NCBI GenBank assembly: GCA_023846275.1
Contig: CM043875.1
Location: forward strand, 24,246,593 to 24,310,592
DNA: 64,000 bases
Source: Vanilla planifolia
Lineage: Eukaryota; Streptophyta; Magnoliopsida; Asparagales; Orchidaceae
Direction of reading: 5' to 3'
Shown here: positions 12,980-25,987 of the stretch, piece after piece
Position numbering within the stretch: the stretch's first letter is position 1
How the letters are laid out: each line of letters opens with the position of its first letter
Position numbers and translations under genes: made by a program
The notes under the pieces: generated by a model
The model's database searches: none
What the model saw: the letters and a program-made list of their open reading frames with translations, nothing else
Told to the model about the DNA's origin: nothing

Positions 12980-13655
12980 ATAATATGTATGATTTATTTT
13001 TGAGGTGTTCTCATCTCAAACACTTAATAGTTAACCCTTTTTAAAGTCATAATAGTGAAATTACAATTAAGAAATGGCAAAAAACTAAGAGATAAAGAGG
13101 TGAAAGTTTTTATCACAATAGATGAAATGGCTTCATTCACTTTTCTTACCCTTTATATAATAGTTTTATTATAATATTTTATTATAAAATACATATTATT
13201 TTATTTTTCACATGATACCTAAGGTTTTGACCAAAAATTCCATTATCATAAAATCCATACTATAAGGACTGATCTAAATGCTTAAGCTACTACACATACA
13301 TGAATGACCACACCATTAGCACTATACACATGCATATGTGCTAATTCGAAGCACAAATAGTGCCCTGTCATGCGAGTAATGACTATGTGACATGATAGCT
13401 ACACTTACCGTATACATGGACCATAATGTAATGCCTCTTTATGTAAGCATCAATGCCTTTATGAGTAGTCACATGACCAGTGGGCTAGTATGTGTGCTCC
13501 AATTTGCTCGTAGTGAGCCTCCGCACATAGCCGCACACATGGTTCTCATCACCTTGTGCCACTTGATAATTTTTGTCATTTTGTCTGCTCTTGATTTTTT
13601 TTTAATTTTTGGATTTCTTTATAATTTAATAAACCTATAATTGAGCTTTTGAAAA
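12980..13655 (-). repeat. TR-GAG-1 5' LTR
   Basis: Right copy of the terminal repeat. It shows a TATA-like TTATATAAAGGG on minus near 13,150 and a GC-richer middle with many CATG/GCAT steps at about 13,290-13,560. The primer-binding-like site lies immediately to its left. Confidence 0.7.
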
Positions 13656-15929
13656 GTGATAATAGCCAATAAAGATTGACTTAATGAAAGTCTACATAAT
13701 GGTTTAATAAAAGCCAATGAAATAAAGATCAAACAAAGGTCTCAGTAATGGCGCAAACCAAGTAAAGCTTAATATAATAATTCGTATATAACTAATGAGC
13801 AATTGAATAAGAGGCATATTATAATAATATAGAAAGATATGTAATAAATCTTAATGAAGAGAAATAAAGGGTACTATATACCATAACTTAATGAAGTGAT
13901 GGATGGTATGATGATGAATGAAAAGAAAACCATAATCCTTCTTTTCTCTAGAACTTTCTCTTAGTGTATGATGATTACAATGAAGATCTCTTTTAAATAA
14001 CAAGTGAAGCATTAATATTTTGTTGTCATATTTAGATGTCTTTATATACTCTTAATAATACTCTCAAATGACTCCAAAATATTTTCAAATAACTATATAA
14101 AAAATAAGTCAAACTAGTAATTACTTACATCTTAAATTGAAAGTATCATATGATCCAAGGGATCATACAAATATGATGAACTATTGATAAAATCATCTCA
14201 TCAATCACCAACATCTACTTGCTTTATTTTACTATGCAAAATAGATTGTATAATTTTGATAAGGATATTATATGATATGATTAGAATAAAATGACACCAA
14301 TTTAAATTCTAGCTCTTAAGAAAATGTTGTACGATGCATTGTTGAACACTACAATAAGCCTTATAACAAGTTTATTTTTACTAAACATAAGATATTATAT
14401 TAGTATGATAAGTGTATCATATTATTATAATACAATATTTGCCTAATGTATGTCCCAAAATCATGCTCTTAATGAAATGGTATCATACTATACAAAACCT
14501 AAGTCCTAAGTGATATACTCATAACCTAAGTCTTGAAGTCTCACTAGATAAGTACATGGGTCATATGACAACAATGAATATCATCATATTATATGATTAC
14601 AATTAGCTCTTCAGATGGTGACATAATCATACAATACAGAGACTATACTTGTATGATGATATAATAGATTTTAATTTCTCTTATTGCTTGATCTACTCAA
14701 TATTATAACATATTAGTACAAGATGTAATATTATACTGTACAAATGTTAAAAATACTAAATCTCAAATCATACCTCTCAAGAAAATGATCCACAAATGTA
14801 AAACAACTATATTACACAGATTCACACTTGATTGATGCTCAATTTGACCTAACTATTAATTTATCATATTATACGATGGATTCATCATACAATGATAATT
14901 AATTCAATTAATGCAAACTAACACTCTATTTGATCCAAATATTTGTTGATTATATTGTATGATGGGATCATCATACAAGTATAATTAGTTTAACTGATAT
15001 GAACTTCACTTAATTCATTTTTTTTAAACCTAACTTTCTTTACCCTTAATATATGATCTCATTCACTATGCATGTAATATTCTAAGGTAGATAATATACC
15101 TTAAGTAAGATGAAATATATGTCTTAAGTAAATTTTAAGTATCTCAAGCAAATTATCATAGGTTTTGATATTTTATTTACAAAAATACATAAACACAATA
15201 AAAGTCTTCTATTCATGTTACTTGAATTTATATTTCTTTTTATTCTAGTTATAGTTAATATCCAAACACCTCTATTAAACTTCTTGGGTCATATGATCAA
15301 ACTCTCCACATGATTAACTTAATTAATCTTGAGATGTATTATTTAAAATTAATATCTTAAAAAAAGTATTAGTTAACATAACATAATATTTTATTATCAT
15401 CAAGCAAGTGGGTAATACTAGATGATATAATATCACCCATAAATATAAGTTTACAAATCATTACTTTAGGGTTCACCAGCCTTTAAATAATATTACATTA
15501 ATCATATGAATATAAATAATAGTTTACCTTCCTTATTTATATATGTAGTGGTCACATCATGGATCAAATTTCTTAATTATACACTTCTTCTTCTCTTTTC
15601 CTTCTGTTATTGGATGCTATAATGTTGTTACAGTATTAAGACCATTTTTCTCTCATAGTTTATATTCATTATTACTCAAATTCTCAAAAATTCTTTTCTC
15701 AACTCCTTGTAACACCTCTTTCTTTTCTTCTCTTCTCCATAATCTTTTTGGTTGAAACCAAATTAATTAAATTTTCCTCTAAAAACTTTTTTAATTAGTA
15801 TAAGTGATGCCTAAATATCATAATCTCATAATTTCCTAGTACTTTCATTATACATACAATATTAAGGATATCTAAATATCATAATCTCATCATCACCACA
15901 TATCAAGGCTCTGGTTGTGTATTAGAGAT
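13656..15929. repeat. Unclassified dispersed repeat rich in ATCATAC/GTATGAT
   Basis: AT-rich, non-coding. It carries many copies of ATCATAC and its complement GTATGAT, especially at 13,890-15,000. A related block, same strand and similar order of short landmarks (CTTGATCTA, then TACTGTACAAA/TATTGTACAAA), lies at 43,220-44,600. It might be part of a long LTR. A short duplication of CTAAATATCATAATCTCAT sits at 15,811 and 15,872, 61 bp apart. Confidence 0.4.
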
Positions 15930-16400
15930 GTAAGAATAAGAGGTCTTTAATGCCAAACTTAGAACATAGTATATAACCAACTCCTTATAGTGCTTCAAAT
16001 CATAAAATACCTTCTTAAGTTTGTATACATGATCTATCTTGACATGTATTTCAAATCTCTTGGTTGTTCAACATACACTACTTCATTTATATATCTATTC
16101 AAAAATATACTTTTAACATCCATTTGGTATAATCTAAAACTTTTGTGACATGTATAAGCAAGAAAATCCTAATTGATTAAAGTCTTGCTATAGAAGCAAA
16201 TGTCTAATCAATATTTACTCCTTCAACCTAACGATAGTCTTTAGCTACTAATCTAGCCTTGTTATTAATAACTTCTCCATTCTTATCTAGCTTATTTCTA
16301 GAAACTTATTTTGTACCAATGATTATTCTATCATTTAGCTTAGGTACAAGATCTTATATTTGGTTTCTCTCAAACTATACCAACACTTCATTCATTATAA
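15930..16400 (-). pseudogene. copia-A reverse transcriptase, N-terminal half
   Basis: Minus-strand translation gives DLVPKLNDRIIIGTK, then VSRNKLDKNGEVINNKARLV, AKDYR, TFASIARL, and WMLKVYF. These are the standard copia RT opening blocks (LVPxPxxxxIIGTKWVFRNKxDExG, NKARLVAxGY, ETFAPVARLEAIR, MDVKSAFLNG). At least six stops occur and the catalytic YVDD region is absent from the window at this locus. Confidence 0.82.
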
Positions 16401-16699
16401 CAATCTGAGACTAATCTTCAAAAGCATTTTCTACATAACTTTGTTCTAAGTTTGATACAAATATTGTATGATTAAAAGAACTTATAATCCTAACTTGCTC
16501 TCTTATGTCTCCTACAATCAACTCATTAGGATAATCATTAGAATGTCTTAATTATTTTTTAAATTGATTTTCTTCTTTTATCAGTTCATTGGCTTCAACT
16601 ACATCATCTAATTTTTCTTCTCAAATATTTAGATCTTTTAATTCATCAAGTTGATTTGCTTGAAGATGACTACTAGATGCTTCCACAAGAGGTTAATCA

Positions 16700-17560
16700 A
16701 ACTTAACATTAATTGTCTCTTCCATAACTATTGTGCTTATATTATATACCCTAAATGTTTTACTAGTAAATTAGTATCCTATAAAGTTCTCTTTATCAAA
16801 CTTGGCATCAAACTTATCTAAATCTTTTTTTTATTATTTTGAATGAGATATTTGTATTCAAAAATATAAGAATAGGATACCTTAGGTTTCTTATCATAAA
16901 GTAACTCACAAGAAGAAATATCTAACAAAAATCTACATACTATTCATTAAACACATGATATATAATATTAACTATCTCAACCTAAAAATATTTGGATACA
17001 TTATACTATTTAAGAATACATCTTATGACATCTACCAAGGTTTTATTATTTCTCTCAATTATACCATTTTATTAAGGAGTCTTAGGTAAAGAAAAGAATA
17101 TAATACTTTATTTTTGTTACAAAATTTACCAAATACTTTATTCTTGAATTCTCCTCTATTATTACTCCTAATGAAGATTAACTTAACCTTATGCTCCTTA
17201 ATCTTAGTAATCAAATATATAAATTTTTTAAATATTTTATTTTTGTTTCTAATAAAAAGAACTCATGTTAACCTAATAAAACCATCTATAACTATTAACC
17301 CATACTTGCTTCTACTTAGACTCTTCGAATGAATAGTATCAAATAGATCCAGTTGAATAAGCTCCAATGGTTTCCTAGTGATAATGCCCTTAAGTTTCAA
17401 CAAATCATCTAAGAGCTTAACATTTATAAATACTATCTAACACATTAAGCTCCTTGTTGAGTTTTTTCAAATTCTATCTTTGAAATTCATAATTTATATC
17501 ATTCCAAAAAGCATTTTCACTTGCTATACATGTAATCATTAATTCAACTAAGTGCACATG
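16700..17560 (-). pseudogene. copia-A integrase remnant
   Basis: Minus-strand frames give KFIYLITKIKEHKVKLI followed by IRSNNRGEFKNKVFGKFC (about 17,220-17,110), which corresponds to the family's RSDxGGEFxN block with the catalytic Asp changed to Asn. Further on comes GIIERNNKTLVDVIRCILK (family GVVERKNRTLxDMARxML, catalytic Glu present), then VSKYFxVEIVNIIYHV. Broken by stops throughout. Confidence 0.8.
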
Positions 17561-18060
17561 ACTTTAATAGCACTTTGAATAGATTTATATTACCTATATC
17601 AATAAATACTCTAATTACAAGACCAACTTGATCTAGTTCTTTATGATAATAAATCTAAAGTATCATGGTCTTGATACTCTTATCTTCCTAAAATTATTTT
17701 AAGCTAACATTTAACATTCAAGCTACAAATAGCCACATGATCTATTCAACTCCCTTGAAGAGATATTGAGTAATTCTAACTAAGCTATTAAGAAGATTAA
17801 ACAATTTATCTTAAAAATAAAGACCACACACATTTCATGAGTCACTGGCAAACTCACACGTTAAGGCTTATCTCTATAGGTTCTAATTATAGAGACACAC
17901 CAATACAACTACCTAAGCTTTAAATTTAGAAACCCAAAACATCATGGGTTTAGTTATGATATTGTATGATTAAAGTACTATTACAAAGATATTTTTCAAA
18001 CATGATCTATTAAGAATCTATTCATATTTATCTTGCTTTAAATAGATGGATTTCTTAAAA

Positions 18061-18100
18061 AGGCAATCATAAGAAAAATGTCCATGCCTATCATAATTAT
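18061..18100 (-). pseudogene. copia-A gag zinc knuckle remnant
   Basis: Reads NNYDRHGHFSYDCLFKK on minus. The family's CxxCxxxxHxxxxC is reduced: the first two Cys are lost (one by deletion), while the His and last Cys remain. The gag region continues to the right up to about 19,250 with Lys/Glu-rich, coiled-coil-like content. Confidence 0.65.
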
Positions 18101-19302
18101 TACCTACAAAATAGGTTTTAGCATAAAAATGAAAAGTATATAAAATAGCACTATTTCTTATCACATAGTTGTATGATGAAGTATGTTGTGCTTATGTGGA
18201 TAAAATAACTTCTATTATCATGTATATATACATATGAATATTTCTAATCTATATTTTTTTAGCCAAATAAGACGTAAAATCTTACTTTGCATTCCAAACA
18301 TTATTATTTATATTCATATGACTAAATGATGGAGCATGTAAAAGCACAAATGACTAAGGATAAACAAAAAATTGTAGAAGCACATTAAAATATACTAAAT
18401 TTTTTTTTCAAATCATTTCTCCTTTTTATCAAGCCAAACTTTGCTAATTTTTCTTTTAAAATAGAATTTTCTTCTATTAAAGAAGCATTTTCACATTTCA
18501 AAGAATCAATACATGAATTCCTCAAACATAAATATGTATTATATTCATCAAATTTTCTCTATAAAGTACTCAAATCAGTAAAATATATAAGTAAATCACC
18601 TTGAAGCTGTTCATTTCCAACTTTAAGCTCATTGCATTTCCTTTCTAATTAGTAAATATTATGTCAATATTTGTCATATTTTACTTTGAGTCTAGCATAC
18701 ATCCTAATCAATTTCATATATTTAACCACAAGTTCATCAAAAGAAATAAACTATTCATCATCACTATTAATATGAGTATCAATATCAAAGAAAAAAAATA
18801 TATTGTGCACCTTAGAATAAAGTGCATGCTTCTGAGGTACATAAAGTTTCCTTCCTCTTCTTTTTTGTTCTTTCTTCTTTTGATTTCACATCTACTTCTT
18901 ATCTTTGGTAAGAATTTCAACCCATTTATCATATAAATTCTTAATTTCTATATAACTTTAAAAATAAGTTTTTAGATAACAATCTTTATTCTAATTTGTT
19001 AAGATAAAGCAAAATAATAATAGTTCATTCTTTTAGTATTTTTTTTTGTCTTGAACATCTAGAGTGCTCATTTAAATCATTTTAAATAATAAAAGGATGT
19101 TCAAATAATGACCATAAATGAACATTAAAATTTAAAATAAAAGCTTTAAATTTATTTTTCCATAACGTGAAGTATTGACCTTTAAACATGGGTGGATTCA
19201 TGAAGTAAATAATGTAAACAACAACCTAACATACACAAGAAATGTAAAAAAGATCTTCAATTAAAAATTTCTTCTCTTGATGTAACTTATTATAATACCA
19301 CA

Positions 19303-20960
19303 TGATGTGAATCATGTGAGATTCAATGCATAAGAGGGTAGATGTGAATTATGCTTTTAACAAAAATTTTTCATTTCAGAAATTATTTTTAATTAAAGAA
19401 AAGTTTTTATGCTTAGTAATAAAAATTTATTTTTAAAAATATTATTTGGAAAAATGAAAGGAAAAAATTGCATAACAAATTAAAAGAAGGATACCAAGGT
19501 TTTTTATGTGGTTTGAACAAAAGTTGTTCTTACATCTATACCTGATCATTCATTGGGCTTCCACCAACCACTCATTTTTGCCAAACCTATAGAGATTAAC
19601 TAAGTACAAACTAGGGCTCTAATGAGACACAAAAAATCACAAGAAATTTGGCTATAAGAAAAAGTGAAATCTTTAATAATATTAGGTCATATAAAATTCT
19701 TACATCTTCGAATTCTTTAAATAAGAGTGACATAACAAACTATTGATGTAAATGTTACTTGAAAAATAAAAAATGATTGAAGAGAAGAGTTGTAAAAATA
19801 AGGATCAAAGATTCCTCAACTCGCATAAGCACATAATGAAATTGATGATCTCGATTTTAAACTTTTCTTAAGCATTTTTTAAAATTTTAAGTTGATTCAC
19901 CAATCTTAAATTTTATTAAATGACCCTTATTTATAGTCCAAACAAAAATATGCCAAAATAATCCTTCTAATGGCTAGAAATATTATTTCTCAAAAGTCAG
20001 CCATTGTAAGAAATGAGAAGAAGAAAAAAGTAGTTATCATCCAATCTAGGTGAATAGAACACATGCTATCCAATCAAAATAATAATTAAAGAGTCTAGAC
20101 CTAATCCCAACTAGATTTGATATGGATTGTTAGATCCCATATGTTAGATGGATGGTGATGATGCACAAGACACTATTCACAAAAGTGGAGAACATCTCAA
20201 TCATTCGATCATGCTTATATGGTGGATGTTAACATGCAATTTATTGTTCAAAAAGATAGATGACTATGCAATCATGAAAACATGTGATCAAACATTGCTG
20301 ATTTGCTCTATAGTCCAGAAGCAAAAAAGTGTCATTTTTTAGTTCTACGTTACAAAATTGTATGTATGGTTTGCAGTATATTATAGTTCTTCCAGTACTA
20401 CAAAGGTAGCCTAATGAGACTGGCTACCCTTTGTGCTCTTAAGAGGTAATGACCTAAGACACCTATGTACATATATAAATGGGTCCAACCTGACTCAATC
20501 CAATTACTTGATAATTTTAAGTCTAACTTAACTCAATACTCCTAAGCTAGGTTAAGGAGTGATGCCCTAAGCCAATTTAACCCAAGTCACTACAAGAGTG
20601 TACCATGACTAAGATTTAGGCCTAACTCAATTTGGATTTAGTTGTTCTCCTGTCCCATAGCTCCCCAAGGCCCAATCTGAGCATTGTGGTGCACCTAGCC
20701 AAGCCTTTAGACTTAGTCAATGAGTGGGTTTTTCAGGCCAATTTTTTTTTTATTTTTTATTTTTTTATTTTTTACTTATATTAAAATATTTTGTATAAGA
20801 TTTAAAATTAAAATACTTAATTTTTAATATTAAATATAATCAAATATATCATAAAAAATAACACAAATATTCATGAATCATGATTAAGATCTTAGATACG
20901 ATAATTACAAACAAATAAAATATTTAATATACTAACCACATATGTGTTTAAAAATATAAT
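19303..20960 (-). repeat. Probable copia-A 5' LTR, diverged
   Basis: Begins just right of the primer-binding-like site. It resembles the copia-B LTRs in layout: an opening like ATAAGAGGGTAGATGTGAATT, a low-complexity A/T block, a middle rich in GATCTAGA-like and ATCCAATC-like words, a section naming ACCTGACTC...AACTTAACTC, and an A/T-rich end. Similarity is patchy and the right edge is only approximate. Confidence 0.5.
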
Positions 20961-23900
20961 TTTTTGTAAATTAGCCACTCTAAAAAGGGCTTGGCCTTTT
21001 GTTTCAAAATTAGCAAGTTGTGTCTTAAATCTCCATCCACTTCAGATGTTATAGTCATTACTCCAATAAACCCAACCATGATAGTAACACCTTAATGATT
21101 GAATTGAAACAACACTAAGCTCAATAAGGTATTAATAATATTTATCTTGATTTTTTTATCATCACATCAAATAGTACTATATTTAATACCAAACTCATAA
21201 GGTAGTATACAGCCAGCTATCATCATGCCTTACATCTTATACTAAGATCATAATTCCTTCTCATTCAACCCCTATAAGATAATGCACATTAAGAACTATA
21301 CTTTGTTTCTTATTTCTCTTTTATTTCATGACATGTATAATAATAAGATATAATAAGTCTTATTTTTTCTTCATCCATATAAATTTAAATATTTACAACA
21401 TTAATTTTCAAAGTAGATATCTCACTTGGCATACCTATCACCACATTTCCTTTTCATATACTAGATTTCACATACATATATTTATATGCATTATTTTCTC
21501 ATAATAAAATAATCACATACCAACATGTATATTTCATCCATTTCAATCTCCTAATATGCTTTGTGTTATGCAATATATATGAATCATGATGACAAGCTTA
21601 TGTGCATAACAACACATATGCATTCTTCCTTTTCTATTCAAATTTTTAATATAAGAATTATTTACTAAAATTCTTAGTGATAATCTAAGTTCTAATCTTT
21701 TCATTCCTTTGAATACCTACATCACAAATTATATTTATTTTAACTAATAACAAGTTATTCTTAACTCTTTATATTCTTATTGCATTCCATAATATTATCG
21801 TACCATACTTTCCTATTAATATACTATATGTTCAACATTTTTTAACCAATTAGATAGTTCAATCCTTGGACCTCACATTTTCTTCTTAAGATAACAATAT
21901 TGTCTAGCTATTTTCATATGGCATGGTTGTGATCCATAACATTACTCAAATCATCACATTATATGATTTACCTTCAACACCTTGTCTTGAACTATTGATA
22001 TTGTATGAAGAAATACATCATATCATACAATTTTTTAGAGAAAAAATGTCACTACTTCTTCTGAGCTAAACATACTACACAAAATATCATTGTATTGTAT
22101 GTTTTTCTCAAAAAATAGTTTTTTATCTCATATAAACTTAATGTATTATATTTTGAATGTTAATTTACTATACATTTGTCATGAAGCTTCATTTATATCA
22201 TGAAACTTAGCCATTCCTTCTTAGAATCCATCCCAAGCCTCCAAATGTCTTTTCTATCATCACTTAAATGCAAATACTTATCACAATTCACAAGGAGAAA
22301 GATGTATTATGCCACTCTGTCCCTAAAAACCTTTATGTTGTTTAATAATACAAAAGTGATTGCTTTTAAATGAAGCAACCCTATTTAAACACCTACCCCT
22401 CACCTAAATTATTTTTTCTATTTCCATAGAAACTTCTTATGCACTTTTGAAGGTTTCTTTCTCCTCCTATTCTTTTTCTTATTCACCATGGTTACCAATT
22501 TTAGGACATGGTGCATGCAGCTTGATTTCCTCTCTATTTCTTAGGCACTTTCTCATCTTTTTTCTTTCAAACTTTGTTGAACCTATATGAAGTTGAGTCC
22601 TCTTTACTAGAACAAACATAACATTGCAATTGCTAATTCCTGCTTCCTCTAAATTTGTCCAGTAGCAATTCCAACTATAAGAATTGAACCTTGAAGCCTC
22701 CAAAGCTTTGTCCCTTATCTAGTTGTGGGTTTAAACCCTACAGAAGAGTGCTAATAATCTATATATTGTATATTACATATATTGAGAGAGAGTATTTGTA
22801 AAGCTTTCCAAATATGAATTTTAGTTATCTCAAGTTACATTTTTAGGGTATGTGGTGAGAAGAGAAAAGATCTTTGTAGATCTACAAAAAATATCAATCA
22901 TTTTGGTCTCTGTTGAACTTACTAATGCATTAAAGGTGAAAAGCTTTCTAACGCTAGCTAGATACCATATAAAATTTTTAAAAAGATTTTTTCAAATTGC
23001 TAGCCATTTGACTAAACTAACATAAAAAGCAATTAAACTTGAATAAGATATAGATTGTGTAACAAAAAAAAGGGAAGAGTAAATGTGTATTATAAAATGC
23101 TTGTTGAATGCAGTGACATGTAAGCAATTATTTTCTAAGTGAGTTTAGTATGAAAACATAAATAGAAGAAAGGTGAAATTAGTTTAGATATTATATCCTT
23201 TAGATTCATAATGGTAAGATTGATTTGGTATGAAAAAAAATTATTTGTAAAGACACAAATCATTAAGTGACACCATTTTCAAAAAAGAAATGTCTTAAGT
23301 AATAGGGCAATTAATGATACAACTAGTGTTCTTATTTGAAATCCTTATCTTATACTTGTTTAAGATTAGGTGGATTGTAAAATGTTGAGAGGAATGCATA
23401 AGAGATTCAGAGAGATGGGCTATCATGTTAATCATAGAGCATGAGAAGATGATTAAGACTCGTTATTTTGATCACGTTAAAAAAGATGATTAATGATATG
23501 AAGTGTCAAATTTGCTTAGTGGGACTCTATTTTAAGCTAGAAACATTGATGTAATGGGAATTATTCATGCCAATAGGGATTTGCATCATCAAAATTTGAA
23601 ATTAAAGCTTATAAGATGCTACTTGGGTAAACATTAGAAAGTGAAAGTTTGGGAAAAATAGTTGTGATAATTAGATGTTGTTAATGTTTAAATTGATTTC
23701 GTAAATGAGAAATAAGAAAGTAAAAGAATGGGTTCATTGAGTTGATTAAAAGGTGTGAATAAGAAAAATGAAGAGTGATAAAATGAAGATAAGAATTAAT
23801 AGTGTTGATGTTGACAAACTTTAAGATGTTACAACATGTATTTGAGGATATAGATAATATTTGACTCTAAAGCCTCTAGATGACTAGTTAATTAAACTTG

Positions 23901-24149
23901 ATTAGTAGTTTTGTCTTAAAGAGCAAGAAGAGTGGACTATAAAGGGTGAAATTTATCCCATTTATTCATTGGGTAGAGTAAATATAGTGGTTTGTGGAAT
24001 TAACAAATGCTTGATAATAGAATTGTGTGAGATGGGAATTAAAAAGAAAAGTTTTGAAAGAAAGTGAGAACATAGAGAAAGTATATTTTTGATCCATTCT
24101 GCATCATCAAATATGATTCTAAAGATATTATGTCGTAGCTAGATATGAA
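20961..24149. other. No gene recognised
   Basis: About 3.2 kb of AT-rich sequence. ATCATAC/GTATGAT words cluster at 21,930-22,130, and a short segment at 21,185-21,230 resembles one at 15,945-15,985, so part may be the repeat seen at 13.7-15.9 kb. A 74-codon minus-strand open stretch at 22,479-22,703 has no recognisable domain. Confidence 0.45.
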
Positions 24150-24336
24150 ATTTTGAAAAACAATTCAAGTTTTGGACAACAAAGACAATTTTAAGAAATA
24201 AAGTAATTCAAATAGTAAAGTCTTGCAGTCGAATCAAATAAAAGAGAGACCAATTGGGAAATCAAATCTTATATGAAATTGCTATATCATAAGATCCTTT
24301 AAATTTTGGGATAAAATTTCTTTAAAGGATGTGATG
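24150..24336 (+). pseudogene. Ty3/gypsy pol C-terminal fragment and polypurine-like end
   Basis: Plus-strand frames give ILRNKVIQIVKVLQSNQIKE and then TNWEIKSYMK, followed by FWDKISLKG. This is the tail of a chromovirus-like pol (family LRNKxxxLVKVLWRNxxxEExTWE, then FxDxISLKGG). The end, TTTAAAGGA at 24,321-24,329, fits a polypurine tract, so a 3' LTR would be expected to begin at about 24,330. Instead a palindrome begins there. Confidence 0.68.
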
Positions 24337-24890
24337 TCCTATACTATATTTAGGGCTAATTACTCTATAATCTTGGCCCTATAAATAGATAATTGGGCAT
24401 ATACTTAGATCTTAATCATCTAGTAAAAGTTATATTTTAAGGCTAAAATAAAATAATATCACTTTTGGACCTATCTTAAAAAGAATGAATTTTTGTAAGG
24501 ATGCTATTAATGCTAATGTTAGCATATCATGAAGAATAGTTCATTAAAAAACTTATTGGTTTATGGTTTGTAGTCTTCAAAGCTCAACAAATTTATTTTG
24601 AATTATAGAAATGAAAATGAAAATTAAATCTAATTGAGTTTCAATAATTATAACTAAAAATTAATAAGTTTCTTTTAATGAGCTCTTCTTAGGAATACTA
24701 ACTTTAGCATTTGGAGCATTGTACAAGATTTAAATCTTTTCAAGACAAGTCAAAAAATAGTATTATTTTATTTTGACCTTGAAAAATAAGATCTATTGAA
24801 TGATTAAGATCTAAACATGATTAATTATGTATTTATATGGTCAAGATTACAAAGTAATTAGCCATAAATATAGCATAGGGAGATCACATT
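24329..24890. repeat. 562-bp near-palindrome (foldback or hairpin MITE candidate)
   Basis: The first half is the reverse complement of the second over almost its whole length. Left arm: TGATGTCCTATACTATATTT, then GGCTAATTAC and TTAGATCTTAATCAT. The right arm, read on minus from 24,888: TGATCTCCCTATGCTATATT, then GGCTAATTAC and TTAGATCTTAATCAT. Alignment continues to a centre near 24,610 (AACTTATT...). Arms are about 275 bp. No coding sequence and no target-site duplication could be fixed. Confidence 0.8.
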
Positions 24891-25936
24891 AGGCTTTACG
24901 AGGGCTAGCTACATTGGATTATAATGTTATATGGATAGTCATAAATAGGTTAGTAAAGTTAGTTCATCTCTTGTCTATTAGAAGTACATATTCTACAAAG
25001 AAGTTAGCTATATTATATGTTGATCAAATTATGAGATTGCATGGATTACCCAAGATTGTTATGTCAGATAACAACTCAAAATTGTTATCTCATTTTTTAA
25101 AAGGAGTTCATGAAACATTTGAAATTTAGCTAAAAATTAGTACATTATTTCATCCTTACATAGATAACCAAATAGAGAGGATAATAAAGACATTGGAAAG
25201 CCTATTGAGGCAATGCATTCTTAAGTATGGTGGTAGTTAAGATAAGCACCTAACTCGAGTGAAGTTTACATATAATAAAAATTACCAAGTTAGTGTCTTG
25301 TATGACTAGAAGTGCTAATTTTTTATATGATGATAAATAAATTGAAAGCATTATAATAAGATCTAGGTTAATTAAAGAGGTTGTATAAAATGCCCAAACT
25401 ATTATATAAAAGATTGAAAAGGTACATTATAGGCAAAGAAAGTACTTTCATAATAAGTACAAGAAAGTAGAATGAGAGCATGTATTCCAAAGGGTGGTCC
25501 TAATGAAATGTGTGACCAGATTTGTGAAAGGTAACAAATTAAGAATAATATATATTAGACCATTCTAGATTAAAGAGAGGATTAGTGAGATTTTTTATTG
25601 AGTAGCTCTTAATGTGTTTAAATTGAGAAGGCATATAGCAAATCGTTAATATTCTTATGCAATATGATCCAAAGTTTATGAAAGTTTAACAAAATTTAAG
25701 CTATGTGGAGAAGCCATTGAGGATTTTGGTCAAGGAACTAAAATAATTTAGGAAGAAAACTATTCTTATTGTCAAAGTATTATGGACAAACCAAAGTGAG
25801 GAAGTAATATAAGAGCCTAAGGGAACTTTCTTCCAAGGTGTCTACAACATTCGCCAAAGAGGGAAAGAAATAGGAGAAGATTAAGATCTTGAGTAAAAGG
25901 CCTATTAGAGAGGAGGTCTTAAGAGAGTGTAAATCA
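24891..25936 (+). pseudogene. Ty3/gypsy integrase and pol C-terminus, broken
   Basis: The open part at 24,914-25,129 reads LDYNVIWIVINRLVKLVHLL, AILYVDQIMRLHGLPKIVMS, then SDNNSKLLSHF. It matches gypsy integrase (YDVIWVIVDRLTKSAHF; LHGxPxxIVSDRDxxF), with the central catalytic Asp of SDRD now Asn in SDNN. Later frames give FHPYIDNQIERIIKTLE (catalytic Glu present), then TRFVKGNKL and YVEKPLRILVKELK, KKTILIVKVLWTNQSEE. The end near 25,910-25,936 has a purine run AGAGAGGAGG then TGTAAATC, a possible LTR start. Chromovirus (Tekay/Del-like) is the best guess. Confidence 0.8.
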
Positions 25937-25987
25937 TCAAATGTAAGCTTCTTCATTGAGTTTTCTTCACATTTCTATGTCTAACAG

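Larger units (their letters stand above)
10530..13655 (-). mobile_element. TR-GAG-1: short gag-only LTR retrotransposon
   Basis: Two direct terminal repeats (about 10,530-11,127 and 12,980-13,655) flank about 1.85 kb. Minus orientation is shown by a primer-binding-like site next to the right repeat (minus-strand TTAGTATAAGAGCTAC at 12,978-12,963, compare initiator-Met-tRNA TTGGTATCAGAGC) and a purine run beside the left repeat (CAAAATAAGGGA). The inside encodes only a decayed Ty3/gypsy-type gag; I see no protease, RT or integrase. About 3.1 kb with gag alone fits the plant class called TR-GAG, which depends on an autonomous partner. It is the same family as 25,988-29,250 in opposite orientation. 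Confidence 0.72.
15930..19300 (-). mobile_element. copia-A: decayed Ty1/copia retrotransposon interior
   Basis: Minus-strand order is gag with a zinc knuckle (18,100-18,061), gag-pre-integrase, integrase (about 17,560-16,850) and the first half of RT (about 16,400-15,930). The rest of RT and RNase H is missing on the left, where unclassified repeat begins. A primer-binding-like site, TGGTATTA on minus (19,300-19,293), marks the inner edge of the 5' LTR. Domain order with integrase before RT defines Ty1/copia. Many stops are present. Confidence 0.8.

Noticed and set aside
18714..18936. Overlapping open frames on both strands with Lys/Phe-rich protein
   Set aside because: Low-complexity sequence within the decayed copia-A gag; neither frame shows gag motifs over its length.
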